This document shows positions 28,460-37,374 of a stretch of 64,000 nucleotides of DNA, in pieces. Below the pieces are notes generated by a model. The model was not told where the DNA came from, made no database searches, and saw only the letters and a list, made by a program, of their open reading frames with translations. The stretch comes from Leucobacter exalbidus. GTDB taxonomy: Bacteria > Actinomycetota > Actinomycetes > Actinomycetales > Microbacteriaceae. Both the position numbers and the translations under genes were made by a program. How positions within the stretch are numbered: the stretch's first letter is position 1; every line of letters starts with the position of its first letter. Location of the stretch: NCBI RefSeq assembly GCF_017834145.1, contig NZ_JAFIDA010000001.1, positions 1,364,001 through 1,428,000 on the forward strand. The letters run 5' to 3'.

Positions 28460-28510
28460 GCGGGGTAAAACGACTTGCGAGGTAAAGCGAGTTGCGGGGT
28501 GAAACTAGTT
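28460..28510. repeat. Three imperfect 17-bp tandem repeats between permease and amidohydrolase
   Basis: Units begin at 28460, 28477 and 28494 with the pattern GCGRGGTRAAnCnAGTT, followed by a partial fourth GCGAGGCTAG that runs into the permease stop. They fill the 80 bp gap between two genes of the operon. Confidence 0.8.
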
Positions 28511-28516
28511 GCGAGG

Positions 28517-29965
28517 CTAGTCGAGGTCTTCGGTCGTGAGCCTGCTGCCGATGCGCTGGGCCAGCCCCGGTCGGGCCAAGATAATGACGAGCCCCACGAG
28601 GCACCAGGCGCCCGCGATCCACGGGAAGTAGGTGTACGGGGCTTCTTGCCCAATCACCTGAATCGCGTAGACAAAGGCCAGGTAGATGAGGCCGAGTATC
28701 GGCAAGATGATTTCCCATTTGGGGATCTTGCTGTTGCCACGCAACACGTAGGTGATGGCGCCGACCGAGGTCATGCCGTAGGCCACCACCATGCACAGCG
28801 TGGCGATCGTGGCGTACCAGTAGTAGACGTCAAAGGCGGTGCCGCCAAACACGGTCAGGCCTGCGGCGAGCGCGAACGCAATCACCACGGTGGTGATGAC
28901 GGCGGCGACGGGCACCTTCGTGCGCGGGTTCGCGACGCCGAGGCGCTTGGGGCCGAAGCCGTCGCGGGCGAGCGCGTACACGAGGCGCGCGGCGGCAGCG
29001 GTGGAGCTGAGCACCGAGGCGAAGGCCACTACGAATGCGATGAAGGCGATCAGCATCGCGTATTCGCGGCTGATGTACATCGTGCTGAGGCTGGTGAGCG
29101 TGGAGTTGGCGCCCGCGAAGTTGGCGATGCCCTCGGGATCGGTGCCGTAGCCAATCGTCTGGGCGAACATCATGATCGCGTAGAGCACACCGGCGACGAT
29201 GATCGCTCCGAGCAGTGCACGGGGAATGGCGCGCTTGGGGTTCTCGGTTTCTTCGCCGAGTGAGCTGCCCGATTCAAACCCGGCCCACGACAGGAACGCG
29301 AACACCGAGGCGGTCAGCACACCCACGCCGGTGGCGTCGCCGGGCAAGAAGGTGCTGAGGTCAATCGTGGCGCCGGGCACGGGGCCGGTGCCCGAGCCCA
29401 CCTTCACAAAGATCACGACGGCGAGCACCAGCATCGCGGCGATACCGACCGCGCCGATGACGAACAGAATGCGCATCACGATGCGTGATTCACGCACGTT
29501 GAGCAAAATGACGAGGGCCGCGACCACGAGGGCGACGAGCAGCCAGGGCACGCTCGTCCAGAACCCACCAAACTCCTCAGCCCACGCGGCGAAGAACACC
29601 CCGGTGGCGCCCAGAATGCAGGCGGCGAAGAACAGGTAGGTGCCGAGCAGGGCGAACCCGCCAAAGAATCCGGCGCGCGGCCCGATGGTGGCGCCGGCGA
29701 GGGCATACACCGATCCGGCATGGCTGAAGTAGCTCGTCAGCCGAATGAAGCCGTAGCCCACGAACAATGTGCCGATGAAGGCGAGCAGAAAGGTGAAGGG
29801 CACCGATTTACCTACGAGCCCCGCGACGCCGATGCCGTTCAGGGCCATGGCCATCACGGGCCCCATGAATCCCACCGACAGTGCGGTGACTTCCCAGACC
29901 CGTAGTTTGCGACCGCTGGTGGCCTCGGCCACCCCGTCACCGGTACGAACAGCGCTTTCAGACAT
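28517..29965 (-). CDS. APC-superfamily amino acid/amine permease
   Basis: A 482-residue integral membrane protein with about 12 hydrophobic helices. The N-terminal VTALSVGFMGPVMAMALNGIGVAGLVG and the SWAGFESGSSLGEETENPKRAIPRA loop are typical of APC permeases. The ATG at 29965 is chosen over a GTG two codons earlier because GGAG is nine bases from it. It is first in the catabolic operon and should import the nitrogenous substrate used by the enzymes that follow. Its promoter region contains several palindromes. Confidence 0.88.
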   Translation of the reverse strand: MSESAVRTGDGVAEATSGRKLRVWEVTALSVGFMGPVMAMALNGIGVAGLVGKSVPFTFLLAFIGTLFVGYGFIRLTSYFSHAGSVYALAGATIGPRAGFFGGFALLGTYLFFAACILGATGVFFAAWAEEFGGFWTSVPWLLVALVVAALVILLNVRESRIVMRILFVIGAVGIAAMLVLAVVIFVKVGSGTGPVPGATIDLSTFLPGDATGVGVLTASVFAFLSWAGFESGSSLGEETENPKRAIPRALLGAIIVAGVLYAIMMFAQTIGYGTDPEGIANFAGANSTLTSLSTMYISREYAMLIAFIAFVVAFASVLSSTAAAARLVYALARDGFGPKRLGVANPRTKVPVAAVITTVVIAFALAAGLTVFGGTAFDVYYWYATIATLCMVVAYGMTSVGAITYVLRGNSKIPKWEIILPILGLIYLAFVYAIQVIGQEAPYTYFPWIAGAWCLVGLVIILARPGLAQRIGSRLTTEDLD

Positions 29966-30083
29966 CTTCACAGACTCCTTCGTCGTGGGTTCTGGCCGAT
30001 TTCAGTTCGGAGGCAGAACCTAGCGTGCATCGCCTGACGCCTCGCGTCGGGGTCGCCTCGCGCATGGAGCCGACCTCCAAATC

Positions 30084-30147
30084 GTAATACACATTACATA
30101 TTCTGTAAACGAGCGATACTCGTACAATTTAGAACACTCACTGAGTG
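30084..30147. promoter_or_regulatory. AT-rich promoter region with three palindromes between permease and DUF6941 genes
   Basis: Three inverted repeats lie in a row: GTAATACACATTAC (30084-30097), CGAGCGATACTCG (30110-30122) and CACTCACTGAGTG (30135-30147). This is the only AT-rich stretch near the divergent starts at 29965 and 30224. The RpiR regulator of the operon is a candidate to bind one of them. Confidence 0.5.
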
Positions 30148-30223
30148 GCGCCATGCGCACCGCACCCCGCTCCCCCAAATGCGCGCCCCGATAGAGTTGT
30201 GCCACGACGAAACGGAGGCAGCG

Positions 30224-30658
30224 ATGCGTGTTGCGGCAGCTTTTCTTGCAGATGCGGCGAATGTTCGAGAGGGCACCTTAAGCGTGCTCTCGGGGTTCAT
30301 CAACACGATCAACCGAGAGGAGTACCCGGCGCCCCTCGGCGCCACCCTCGTTGTGGTGGTCGAGTACGACGAAAACGAGGCCCGGCGCGGTGAGCAGCAG
30401 CGCACCTTCCGTGCCCGCTGCGAACCCTCAATCGGCGGCGCCGAGATCTTCAACATCGAGGGCCAGTTCAGCCTCGAATCGAGCGCTGACGCGTTCGGCT
30501 ACATTCCGATGGTGTTCGCGCTGCAAGAGGTCGAGATCCCCATGACCGGCAGCTACCGGATCATCTTTGAAGGCGACGGCCTCGAACGCGTCGACGTGCG
30601 GTTCTACGCGAACAGCACCACCATGCCCGACCTCGATAACGAACTCGCAAAGGACTAA
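30224..30658 (+). CDS. DUF6941-like conserved protein
   Basis: A 144-residue soluble protein. The ATG at 30224 follows GGAGG by five bases and is preferred to an ATG 45 bp upstream. The start MRVAAAFLADAANVREGTLSVLSGFIN is the pattern I associate with DUF6941, a beta-rich domain of unknown function. Two bases separate it from the HAD gene, so it is translated with it. No catalytic motif is visible. Confidence 0.7.
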   Translation: MRVAAAFLADAANVREGTLSVLSGFINTINREEYPAPLGATLVVVVEYDENEARRGEQQRTFRARCEPSIGGAEIFNIEGQFSLESSADAFGYIPMVFALQEVEIPMTGSYRIIFEGDGLERVDVRFYANSTTMPDLDNELAKD

Positions 30659-30659
30659 C

Positions 30660-31478
30660 TTGACCACGATCTCCCAGCCGGCAGCGTCGACCGAGACCGC
30701 CGCAGCTTCTGCATCAGTGACCCTCCCCACGCTCGTCGCGTTTGACCTCGACGACACCCTCGCACCCTCAAAGTCGCCCGCCCCCGAGCGCATCCTCGAT
30801 GCCCTCGCAGGCCTGCTCAAGCGCACCACCGTCGCGGTCATCTCGGGCGGCAACTTCGAGCAGTTCGAGACGCAGCTCGTCTCGCGCCTCGACTCCTACG
30901 CCGGTCTCACCGAAGCCGACCTCGAAAACCTGCACCTGCTGCCCACCTGCGGCACCCGGTACGAGCGCCGCGAAGCCGGCCGCTGGGTGACCGTGTACAA
31001 GGAAGACCTCACCGCCGAAGAACGCGATAGCGCCCTCGTCGCGCTGCGCGAAGAAGCCGAACGGCTGGAACTGTGGGAGCGCGACACCTGGGGCGATGTG
31101 CTCGAGGATCGCGGTTCACAGGTCACCTTCTCGGCGCTCGGCCAGCGCGCCCCCGTCGACGCCAAAATGGCGTGGGATCCCACGGGAGCCAAGAAGAACG
31201 CCCTGCGCGCAGCGGTCGCGGCAAAGCTCCCCGAGCTTGAGGTACGCAGCGGCGGATCCACCTCGGTCGACATCACCCGCCGCGGCATCGACAAGGCCTA
31301 CGGCATGCGCAAGCTCGAAGCACACACCGGCATCTCGCTCGACGACATGCTGTTCATCGGCGACCGGCTCGACCCCGAGGGCAACGATTACCCGGTGAAG
31401 GCGCTCGGCGTCACCTGCCACGCGGTCGAAGGCTGGGAAGACACCGCCGCATACCTCGAGCAGTTGCTCGCCGCCTAA
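30660..31478 (+). CDS. HAD-IIB phosphatase, phosphomannomutase-like
   Basis: A 272-residue haloacid dehalogenase-fold protein. Motif I is FDLDDTLAPSK; VTFSALGQRAP, GGSTSVDITRRGIDKAYG and the late FIGDRLDPEGND (motif IV) follow the eukaryotic-type phosphomannomutase/sucrose-phosphatase pattern. A TTG start at 30660 is proposed because AAAGGA lies just before it; the open frame upstream overlaps the preceding gene. It could dephosphorylate or isomerise a hexose phosphate. Its partner in the operon is glycerate kinase. Confidence 0.8.
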   Translation: MTTISQPAASTETAAASASVTLPTLVAFDLDDTLAPSKSPAPERILDALAGLLKRTTVAVISGGNFEQFETQLVSRLDSYAGLTEADLENLHLLPTCGTRYERREAGRWVTVYKEDLTAEERDSALVALREEAERLELWERDTWGDVLEDRGSQVTFSALGQRAPVDAKMAWDPTGAKKNALRAAVAAKLPELEVRSGGSTSVDITRRGIDKAYGMRKLEAHTGISLDDMLFIGDRLDPEGNDYPVKALGVTCHAVEGWEDTAAYLEQLLAA

Positions 31479-31482
31479 CCCG

Positions 31483-32616
31483 ATGCGTATCGTCATCGCG
31501 CCCGATAAGTTCAAGGGCTCCCTCGACGCCGCCGAGGTGTGCGCGCATCTCGCCGCCGGCATCCGTGCGGTGCTGCCCGCGGCCGAGATCTGCACGGCCC
31601 CCATGGCCGACGGCGGCGAGGGCACCGTCGATGCCGCGATCGCCGCCGGTTTCGCCCGCCGCACCCGCCAAGTCACCGGGCCGCTCGGCGCCCCGGTGCA
31701 CGCAAGCTTCGCGCTGCGCGACGACCAGGCCGTCATCGAGCTCGCGGCGGCCTCGGGGCTGCTGCTGATCGATGAGCCCGATCGCGACGCGCTCGCCGCC
31801 GATACCCGCGGCACCGGCGAACTCATCGCGGCCGCCCTCGACGAGGGGGCGCGTCGCATCGTGCTCGCGGTGGGCGGCAGCGCTTCAACCGACGGCGGCA
31901 CGGGCATACTCAAGGCGCTCGGCGCGAAGTTTCTCGACGCCGCGGGTCGCGTTCTCGCCCCCGGCGGCGGGGCGCTCCACACGCTCGACCGCATCGATCT
32001 GGCGGGCTTCGACCCCCGCATCTTCAAGACCGACATCGTGCTCGCGAGCGACGTCGACCACCTCCTCACAGGCGATTTCGGGGCCGCACGCGTGTTCGCC
32101 CCGCAAAAGGGCGCCTCTGAATCGCAGGTCGAACTGCTCGAGGCGGGGCTGCAACGCCTCGCTGAGGTGGTGCGGGGGCTGCTGCCTGGGGTTCCGGATC
32201 ATGCGATCTCCCCCGGCGCCGGGGCAGCCGGCGGCGTGGGATTTGGGGCGCTGGCGATGCTTGGGGCGCGCAGGCGTGCGGGTGCCGAGATCGTCGCCGA
32301 AGTGATCGACCTCGCGGGTCTCGTGCAGGGCGCCGCGCACCGCGCCGATCTCGTGATTACCGGCGAGGGCTCGTTCGATGCGCAAAGCCTCGGCGGCAAA
32401 ACCCCCATGGGGGTGCTGGGCGTCGCGCGCGAGCTCGGAGTGCCCACCGTATTGGTGTGCGGGCGGGCCCTGGGCGGCGCCGAGGTATGGCGCGATGCCG
32501 GGTTCAGCGCCTGTCACGCTGTCTCAGAGCTGGCGCCCGACGCGGCCACGAGCATGCGTGACGCTGGGGTCTACCTCGAGCGCATCGGGAGCGAGATTGC
32601 GCGCACCCTGGTGTAG
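31483..32616 (+). CDS. glxK: Glycerate kinase (type II, GarK/GlxK)
   Basis: Phosphorylates D-glycerate. The 377-residue protein begins MRIVIAPDKFKGSLDAAEV, the family hallmark, and has PMADGGEGT, VGGSASTDGGTG and TGEGSFDAQSLGGKTPMGV. It starts four bases after the HAD stop. The operon DUF6941-HAD-glycerate kinase ends at a strong hairpin. Confidence 0.94.
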   Translation: MRIVIAPDKFKGSLDAAEVCAHLAAGIRAVLPAAEICTAPMADGGEGTVDAAIAAGFARRTRQVTGPLGAPVHASFALRDDQAVIELAAASGLLLIDEPDRDALAADTRGTGELIAAALDEGARRIVLAVGGSASTDGGTGILKALGAKFLDAAGRVLAPGGGALHTLDRIDLAGFDPRIFKTDIVLASDVDHLLTGDFGAARVFAPQKGASESQVELLEAGLQRLAEVVRGLLPGVPDHAISPGAGAAGGVGFGALAMLGARRRAGAEIVAEVIDLAGLVQGAAHRADLVITGEGSFDAQSLGGKTPMGVLGVARELGVPTVLVCGRALGGAEVWRDAGFSACHAVSELAPDAATSMRDAGVYLERIGSEIARTLV

Positions 32617-32660
32617 TTTCGCCGCGATAACTTCTCGGGCGTAACTTCCCCGCTAAAACC

Positions 32661-32698
32661 ACGAAACGGGCAGCTGCATCAGCAGCTGCCCGTTTCGT
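32661..32698. terminator. Bidirectional terminator between glycerate kinase and mqo
   Basis: ACGAAACGGGCAGCTGC (32661-32677) pairs perfectly with GCAGCTGCCCGTTTCGT (32682-32698) around ATCA. It serves the two convergent genes. Confidence 0.93.
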
Positions 32699-32710
32699 GT
32701 AATTTGTGAC

Positions 32711-34234
32711 TTACTTAGAGTCGGTGGCCTCGACGGCGGCCGTCTCACCGATCGTCACGGGGAGCAGGCCGAGCACGCCAGCGGTGTGCGTCAGCGACGC
32801 CTTCGCCTTCGCCAGGTCGCCATTCAGGCCCTCGCCGAATGCGGGGATCTGGCTCTTGAACGTCTTCTTCCAGTTCTTGCCGAACTGCTCAGGGAAGCAC
32901 TTCTCGAGCACACCGAGCATGGCGTGCACCGCGGTCGAAGCGCCGGGCGATGCGCCGAGCAGACCCGAGATGGTGCCCTCGCCGCCGACGATGACCTCGG
33001 TGCCGAACTGCAGCACGCCACCCTTTTCGGGGTCGTTCTTCATAACCTGCACGCGCTGACCGGCGGTGATCAGCTTCCAGTCACTCGTCTGAGCGGCCGG
33101 CAGGTACTGGCGCAGCGTCTCCATCTGCTTCTCGCGGCTCGCCATGAGCTCGCCGAGGAGGTACTTCTCAAGCCCAAACTCGGTCAGGCCCACCTTGATC
33201 ATGGGGCCCAGGTTGTGGGCGCGGATCGATCCGGGCAGATCCCACCACGAACCGTTCTTCAAGAAGTTGGGGCTGAAGCCGGCGTACGGGCCGAAGAGGA
33301 TGCTCTTCTTGCCGTCGATGACGCGGGTGTCGAGGTGCGGCACCGACATCGGGGGTGCACCCACCGCGGCCTTGCCGTAGACCTTGGCGTCGTGCAGCGC
33401 CACAATCTTGGGGTCGTCGCACATCAAGAACTTGCCACTGATGGGGAACCCCCCGAAGCCCTTGATCTCGGGGATGCCCGAGCTCTGCAGCAGCGAGAGT
33501 GCCCCGCCGCCACCGCCCACGAAGACGAACTTCGCGTTGACGACCTCGGTGCCATAACCGGCGAGGTTGCGCGTGAAGACGTCCCAGGTGCCGTCGGCCC
33601 GGCGGCGCAGCTTGCGCACCTCGGTGCCGAGGTGCACGTTGGCGCCCTGCTCAGACATGTGGTCGATGAGCTGGTGCGTCAGCGAACCAAAGTCAACGTC
33701 GGTGCCGCTCGTTGAACGGGTCGCGGCGAAGACATCGTCTTTCGCGCGGCGATCGATCAGCAGCGGTGCCCACTCGGCGATGACCTCGGGGTCGTCGCTG
33801 AACTCCATGTCTGAGAACAGGGGCTCCTGCTTCAGAATCTCGAAGCGGCGGCGCAGGTAATCCACGTTCTCGGCGCCGCGCACAAAGGTCATGTGCGGGG
33901 TCGAGTTGATGAATGACGAGGGTTCTGACAGCACACCACGCTCGACGAGGGTGGACCACCACTGACGAGACAGCTGAAACTGCTCGTTAATGTTGATCGC
34001 TTTGGACGGCGACATGGTGCCGTCTTTGGCCTCGGGCATGTAGTTCAGCTCGCAGAGGGCCGCGTGGCCGGTGCCCGCGTTGTTCCAGCCGTTCGAGCTC
34101 TCGGTCGCGACTTCGCTGCGCGACTCAAAGAGCTCGATCGTCCAGTCAGGCTGCACCTGCTGAATGAGGGTACCGAGGGTGGCGCTCATGATGCCACCGC
34201 CAATTAGGACGACATCTACCGTGTTCTTACTCAC
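32711..34234 (-). CDS. mqo: Malate:quinone oxidoreductase
   Basis: Membrane-associated FAD enzyme that oxidises malate to oxaloacetate and reduces menaquinone. The 507-residue protein has the FAD motif VVLIGGGIMSATLG near the start, the ESSNGWNNAGTGHAALCELNY signature and GGEGTISGLLGASPGAST near the C-terminus. The GTG start has no convincing ribosome site, so the message may be leaderless. It is monocistronic; the 273 bp upstream contain no gene I can support. Confidence 0.95.
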   Translation of the reverse strand: MSKNTVDVVLIGGGIMSATLGTLIQQVQPDWTIELFESRSEVATESSNGWNNAGTGHAALCELNYMPEAKDGTMSPSKAININEQFQLSRQWWSTLVERGVLSEPSSFINSTPHMTFVRGAENVDYLRRRFEILKQEPLFSDMEFSDDPEVIAEWAPLLIDRRAKDDVFAATRSTSGTDVDFGSLTHQLIDHMSEQGANVHLGTEVRKLRRRADGTWDVFTRNLAGYGTEVVNAKFVFVGGGGGALSLLQSSGIPEIKGFGGFPISGKFLMCDDPKIVALHDAKVYGKAAVGAPPMSVPHLDTRVIDGKKSILFGPYAGFSPNFLKNGSWWDLPGSIRAHNLGPMIKVGLTEFGLEKYLLGELMASREKQMETLRQYLPAAQTSDWKLITAGQRVQVMKNDPEKGGVLQFGTEVIVGGEGTISGLLGASPGASTAVHAMLGVLEKCFPEQFGKNWKKTFKSQIPAFGEGLNGDLAKAKASLTHTAGVLGLLPVTIGETAAVEATDSK

Positions 34235-34507
34235 GATTTTTGAGTCTACTAGCGTTTTGTGTGAGTTTGGACAGCTCTCTTGATATCGAGCGACCTACGC
34301 CCGGTGAATGGCCGGTTCATGGCCGTAAAATCACCGCAGAATGTCGGCCGTACGGTGGTTCCACGGTGGCTGCGAGCAAGCCGCGAGTTTGCGTCGGGCT
34401 TGCTCTGCACTGTTGACCCAGCTCAGCCCAGTTCTGCCCGGTCCGGCTCCAACTGATCCGACACCACCCAGCTTTACTTGACTCTCCCCGGCCGTTCAGG
34501 CCCTCGA

Positions 34508-35851
34508 CTACTCGCGGCCGAGGAAGGAACCGAGGCCCGCTGCCTGGCTTGCCTGCCCCAGGGTTTCGGTGCCCCCGGCAATGACGTGAATGTATCCCAG
34601 CCTCGCGGCTTCGCGGTGGCGCTGCTGATCCCCGATCACAGGGCGCACCTCGCCCGCGAGACTGAGCTCGCCAAATGCGGCCACCGTGTGGGGCAGCGCG
34701 AGATCTTGAATCGCCGACATGATCGCGAGGGCAATCGGTAGGTCAGCGGCGGGCTCGGTGAGCTTCACCCCGCCCACAGTAGAGACGTACACGTCTTGAT
34801 CGTGCAGGGTGACGCCGTGGCGCCGCTCGATCACGGCGAGAATCATGGCCACGCGTGACGGGTCGACCCCGTTGGTCACGCGGCGCGGGTTGGGCGTCGC
34901 GCTTCTGGCCACCAGCGCCTGCACTTCAACAGGCAGGGCACGTCGCCCCTCAATCATGACGGTGGCACAGGTGCCGCTCACGGGAGCCGCCCCACGACTC
35001 AAGAACAGGCCACTCGGATCGGGCACCTCAGAAATGCCGCCGCCCGTCATTTCGAAGCAGCCCACCTCGTCGGTCGGGCCGTATCTGTTCTTCAGGCTGC
35101 GCAAAAACCTCAGCGCGGTATTTCGGTCGCCCTCAAAATGACACACCACGTCGACGAGGTGCTCGAGCAGGCGCGGCCCCGCGATCGAGCCGTCCTTCGT
35201 CACGTGCCCCACGAGCACCACGGGAATGCCGCGCTCTTTCGCCACACGAATCAGCGCGGCGGCCACCTCGCGCACCTGGGAGGGGCCACCGGCCGAGCCG
35301 TCGATCTGGTCGCTCGCGAGGGTCTGCACCGAGTCGACCACAATAAAGTCGGGCTGCACCTGATCGATGTGGCCCAGCACCGTGGCAAGGTCGGTCTCGC
35401 TCGCAAGAAAGAGGGAATCGTGCAGGGCTCCGGTGCGCTCCGCCCGCAGCCTGATCTGCCCGGTGGACTCTTCACCGCTCGCGTACAGTACGCGGGCGCC
35501 CTGCCCCGCCACGTGGGCGGCAACGCTGAGCAGCAGGGTTGATTTACCCACGCCGGGTTCACCCGACAGCAAAATTGCAGCGCCGGGTACGATCCCGCCG
35601 CCGAGCACGCGGTCGAGTTCGAGCACTCCGGTGGAGCGGTGGTGCGCGACGTTGCCCGAGAGTTCGGTGATGGGGCGGGCGCGCTTCTCCTCGCGGGGTG
35701 CGGCGCCGGCCACCGTGCGGGCGAGGGTCGCCCCGCGACGGGCACGCTCTTCCACGGTCCCCCACTTTTGGCATTCACCGCAGCGGCCCACCCACTTCGC
35801 GGCCTGCCACCCACACTCGGAGCACGCATACGCGTTCGTCGTTTTTGCCAT
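34508..35851 (-). CDS. radA: DNA repair protein RadA
   Basis: RecA-like branch-migration ATPase of 447 residues. The N-terminal zinc finger is C-x2-C...C-x2-C (YACSECGW, GRCGEC), Walker A is SGEPGVGKST, the RadA-specific KNRYG appears at mid-protein, and the C-terminus is a Lon-like domain (VYVSTVGGVKLTEPAADL). An IS110-family element begins within about 60 bp upstream of the start codon, so the natural promoter region is probably interrupted or replaced. Confidence 0.95.
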   Translation of the reverse strand: MAKTTNAYACSECGWQAAKWVGRCGECQKWGTVEERARRGATLARTVAGAAPREEKRARPITELSGNVAHHRSTGVLELDRVLGGGIVPGAAILLSGEPGVGKSTLLLSVAAHVAGQGARVLYASGEESTGQIRLRAERTGALHDSLFLASETDLATVLGHIDQVQPDFIVVDSVQTLASDQIDGSAGGPSQVREVAAALIRVAKERGIPVVLVGHVTKDGSIAGPRLLEHLVDVVCHFEGDRNTALRFLRSLKNRYGPTDEVGCFEMTGGGISEVPDPSGLFLSRGAAPVSGTCATVMIEGRRALPVEVQALVARSATPNPRRVTNGVDPSRVAMILAVIERRHGVTLHDQDVYVSTVGGVKLTEPAADLPIALAIMSAIQDLALPHTVAAFGELSLAGEVRPVIGDQQRHREAARLGYIHVIAGGTETLGQASQAAGLGSFLGRE

Positions 35852-35927
35852 GGGGCGAGCCTATCTTCGGCCACCGACACAACGCTCAACGGTGTGAGGC
35901 TCACGAGCCCCCCCCCCGTTACCTTGT

Positions 35928-36157
35928 TCGTGAGCCCATTCAGTATGAAACTGGAGGGGTGGTGGCCCGTCAGGCCCGGCATGGTTATTGCCCCCAGTCA
36001 TCCATGATCCGGGGGGTGTTGCCACCGGGCCTGTACGGCATTAAGTGATCGCTAATAGGGGCTCGGTCGGAGGAGTATTTCAGGGCCGTCCGTAACGTGG
36101 ATGCCGAGACTTGATGCCATGGACACGGCCGCCGTGAATTCAACGGACGGAGCAGTC
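35928..36157 (+). ncRNA. Candidate bridge RNA of the IS110-family element
   Basis: The segment has no coding signal but strong pairing. CAGGCCCGG (35971-35979) pairs with CCGGGCCTG (36025-36033); inside it CCCCC (35991-35995) can pair with GGGGG (from 36012), with an inner TCAT/ATGA stem. In IS110-group elements the noncoding left end is transcribed into a bridge RNA whose internal loops specify target and donor DNA. Limits and loops are inferred from position and by-eye pairing only. Confidence 0.5.
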
Positions 36158-37357
36158 ATGATCGAGAACTACGACAACGTCGACGTGTTCGTCGGCATCG
36201 ACGTCGGCAAAGGCGAACACCACGCAGTTGCCCTCAACCGGGCAGGCAAGATTCTCTTCGATAAACCCTTGCCCAACGACGAAGCCAAGATGCGGGCTGT
36301 GCTCCAGCAGCTCAAGCAACACGGCATCGTGCTCGTCATCGTCGACCAGCCGGCCACGATCGGGGCCCTCCCGATCGCGGTAGCCCAAGCCGAGGGCGTG
36401 CTCGTGGGATACCTGCCGGGGCTCGCGATGCGCCGCATCGCTGACCTCCACGCGGGTGAAGCAAAGACCGACGCACGAGACGCCGCGATCATCGCGCAAG
36501 CCGCCAGGACTCTGCCCCACGCCCTGCGCTCTATCCAGGTCGCGGACGAGTCCGTGGCAGAGCTCTCGATGTTGTGTGGTTTTGACGATGATGTCCTGGG
36601 CCAAATCACGGCCACCAGTAACCGGGTACGCGGGCTCCTCACCCAGATCCACCCTGCCCTGGAGCGGGTGATCGGGCCACACCTGGATCATCCCGCGATG
36701 CTTGATTTGCTGCAGCGCTACCCGTCTCCCGCCGCAATGCAGAAAGCCGGCACCAAACGATTAGCCACACGACTCATCAAGCTCGCACCTCGGATGGGAC
36801 AACGCCTCGCAGCCGAAATCACTGAAGCACTGGACGCCCAGACCGTCGTCGTAGTGGGCACGAACGCGGCAGCCCTCGTGCTGCCACGGCTCGCGGAACA
36901 ACTCGCCGCGTTGCGGCGGCAACGAGCAGAGATAGCGGTCATGGTCGAGGAACTCGTTGACGCGCACCCTCTTTCAACTGTTCTGATGAGCATGCCCGGA
37001 GTCGGCGTCAGAACAGCAGCGAGACTCCTCACCGAAGTCTCGGGCAAGCATTTCGAGACCGCGGGACATCTCGCTTCATATGCGGGGCTTGCACCGGTAA
37101 CTCGGAGATCTGGCTCATCGATCCGAGGCGAACACTCGTCCAGACGAGGCAACCGAGTCCTGAAACGAGCCCTGTTCCTCTCGGCATTTGCAGCGCTCCG
37201 CGACCCCGTCTCTCGCGCCTACTACGACCGGAAAATCGCACAAGGCAAACGACACAACCAAGCCCTCATCGCGCTCGCCCGACGAAGATGTGACGTGCTC
37301 TTCGCGATGCTCCGAGACGGGTCCCTCTACCGAGCAGATCATGTGCTTGCGGCTTGA
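36158..37357 (+). CDS. IS110-family DEDD transposase/recombinase
   Basis: A 399-residue recombinase. The N-terminal RuvC-like DEDD domain begins VDVFVGIDVGKGEHHA; VDQPATIGALP and AKTDARDAAIIAQAA carry the further acidic residues. The C-terminal Transposase_20 domain has the MSMPGVGVRTAARLLTEV helix-hairpin-helix and the FETAGHLASYAGLAPVTRRSG segment with the expected catalytic-type Ser nearby. The ATG at 36158 follows GGAGCAGTC. The gene looks intact, so the element may be active. Confidence 0.93.
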   Translation: MIENYDNVDVFVGIDVGKGEHHAVALNRAGKILFDKPLPNDEAKMRAVLQQLKQHGIVLVIVDQPATIGALPIAVAQAEGVLVGYLPGLAMRRIADLHAGEAKTDARDAAIIAQAARTLPHALRSIQVADESVAELSMLCGFDDDVLGQITATSNRVRGLLTQIHPALERVIGPHLDHPAMLDLLQRYPSPAAMQKAGTKRLATRLIKLAPRMGQRLAAEITEALDAQTVVVVGTNAAALVLPRLAEQLAALRRQRAEIAVMVEELVDAHPLSTVLMSMPGVGVRTAARLLTEVSGKHFETAGHLASYAGLAPVTRRSGSSIRGEHSSRRGNRVLKRALFLSAFAALRDPVSRAYYDRKIAQGKRHNQALIALARRRCDVLFAMLRDGSLYRADHVLAA

Positions 37358-37374
37358 CAAAGGTAATAGGGGCA

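Noticed and set aside
28460-28510. CRISPR-like repeats
   Set aside because: The 17-bp units are directly adjacent without spacers.
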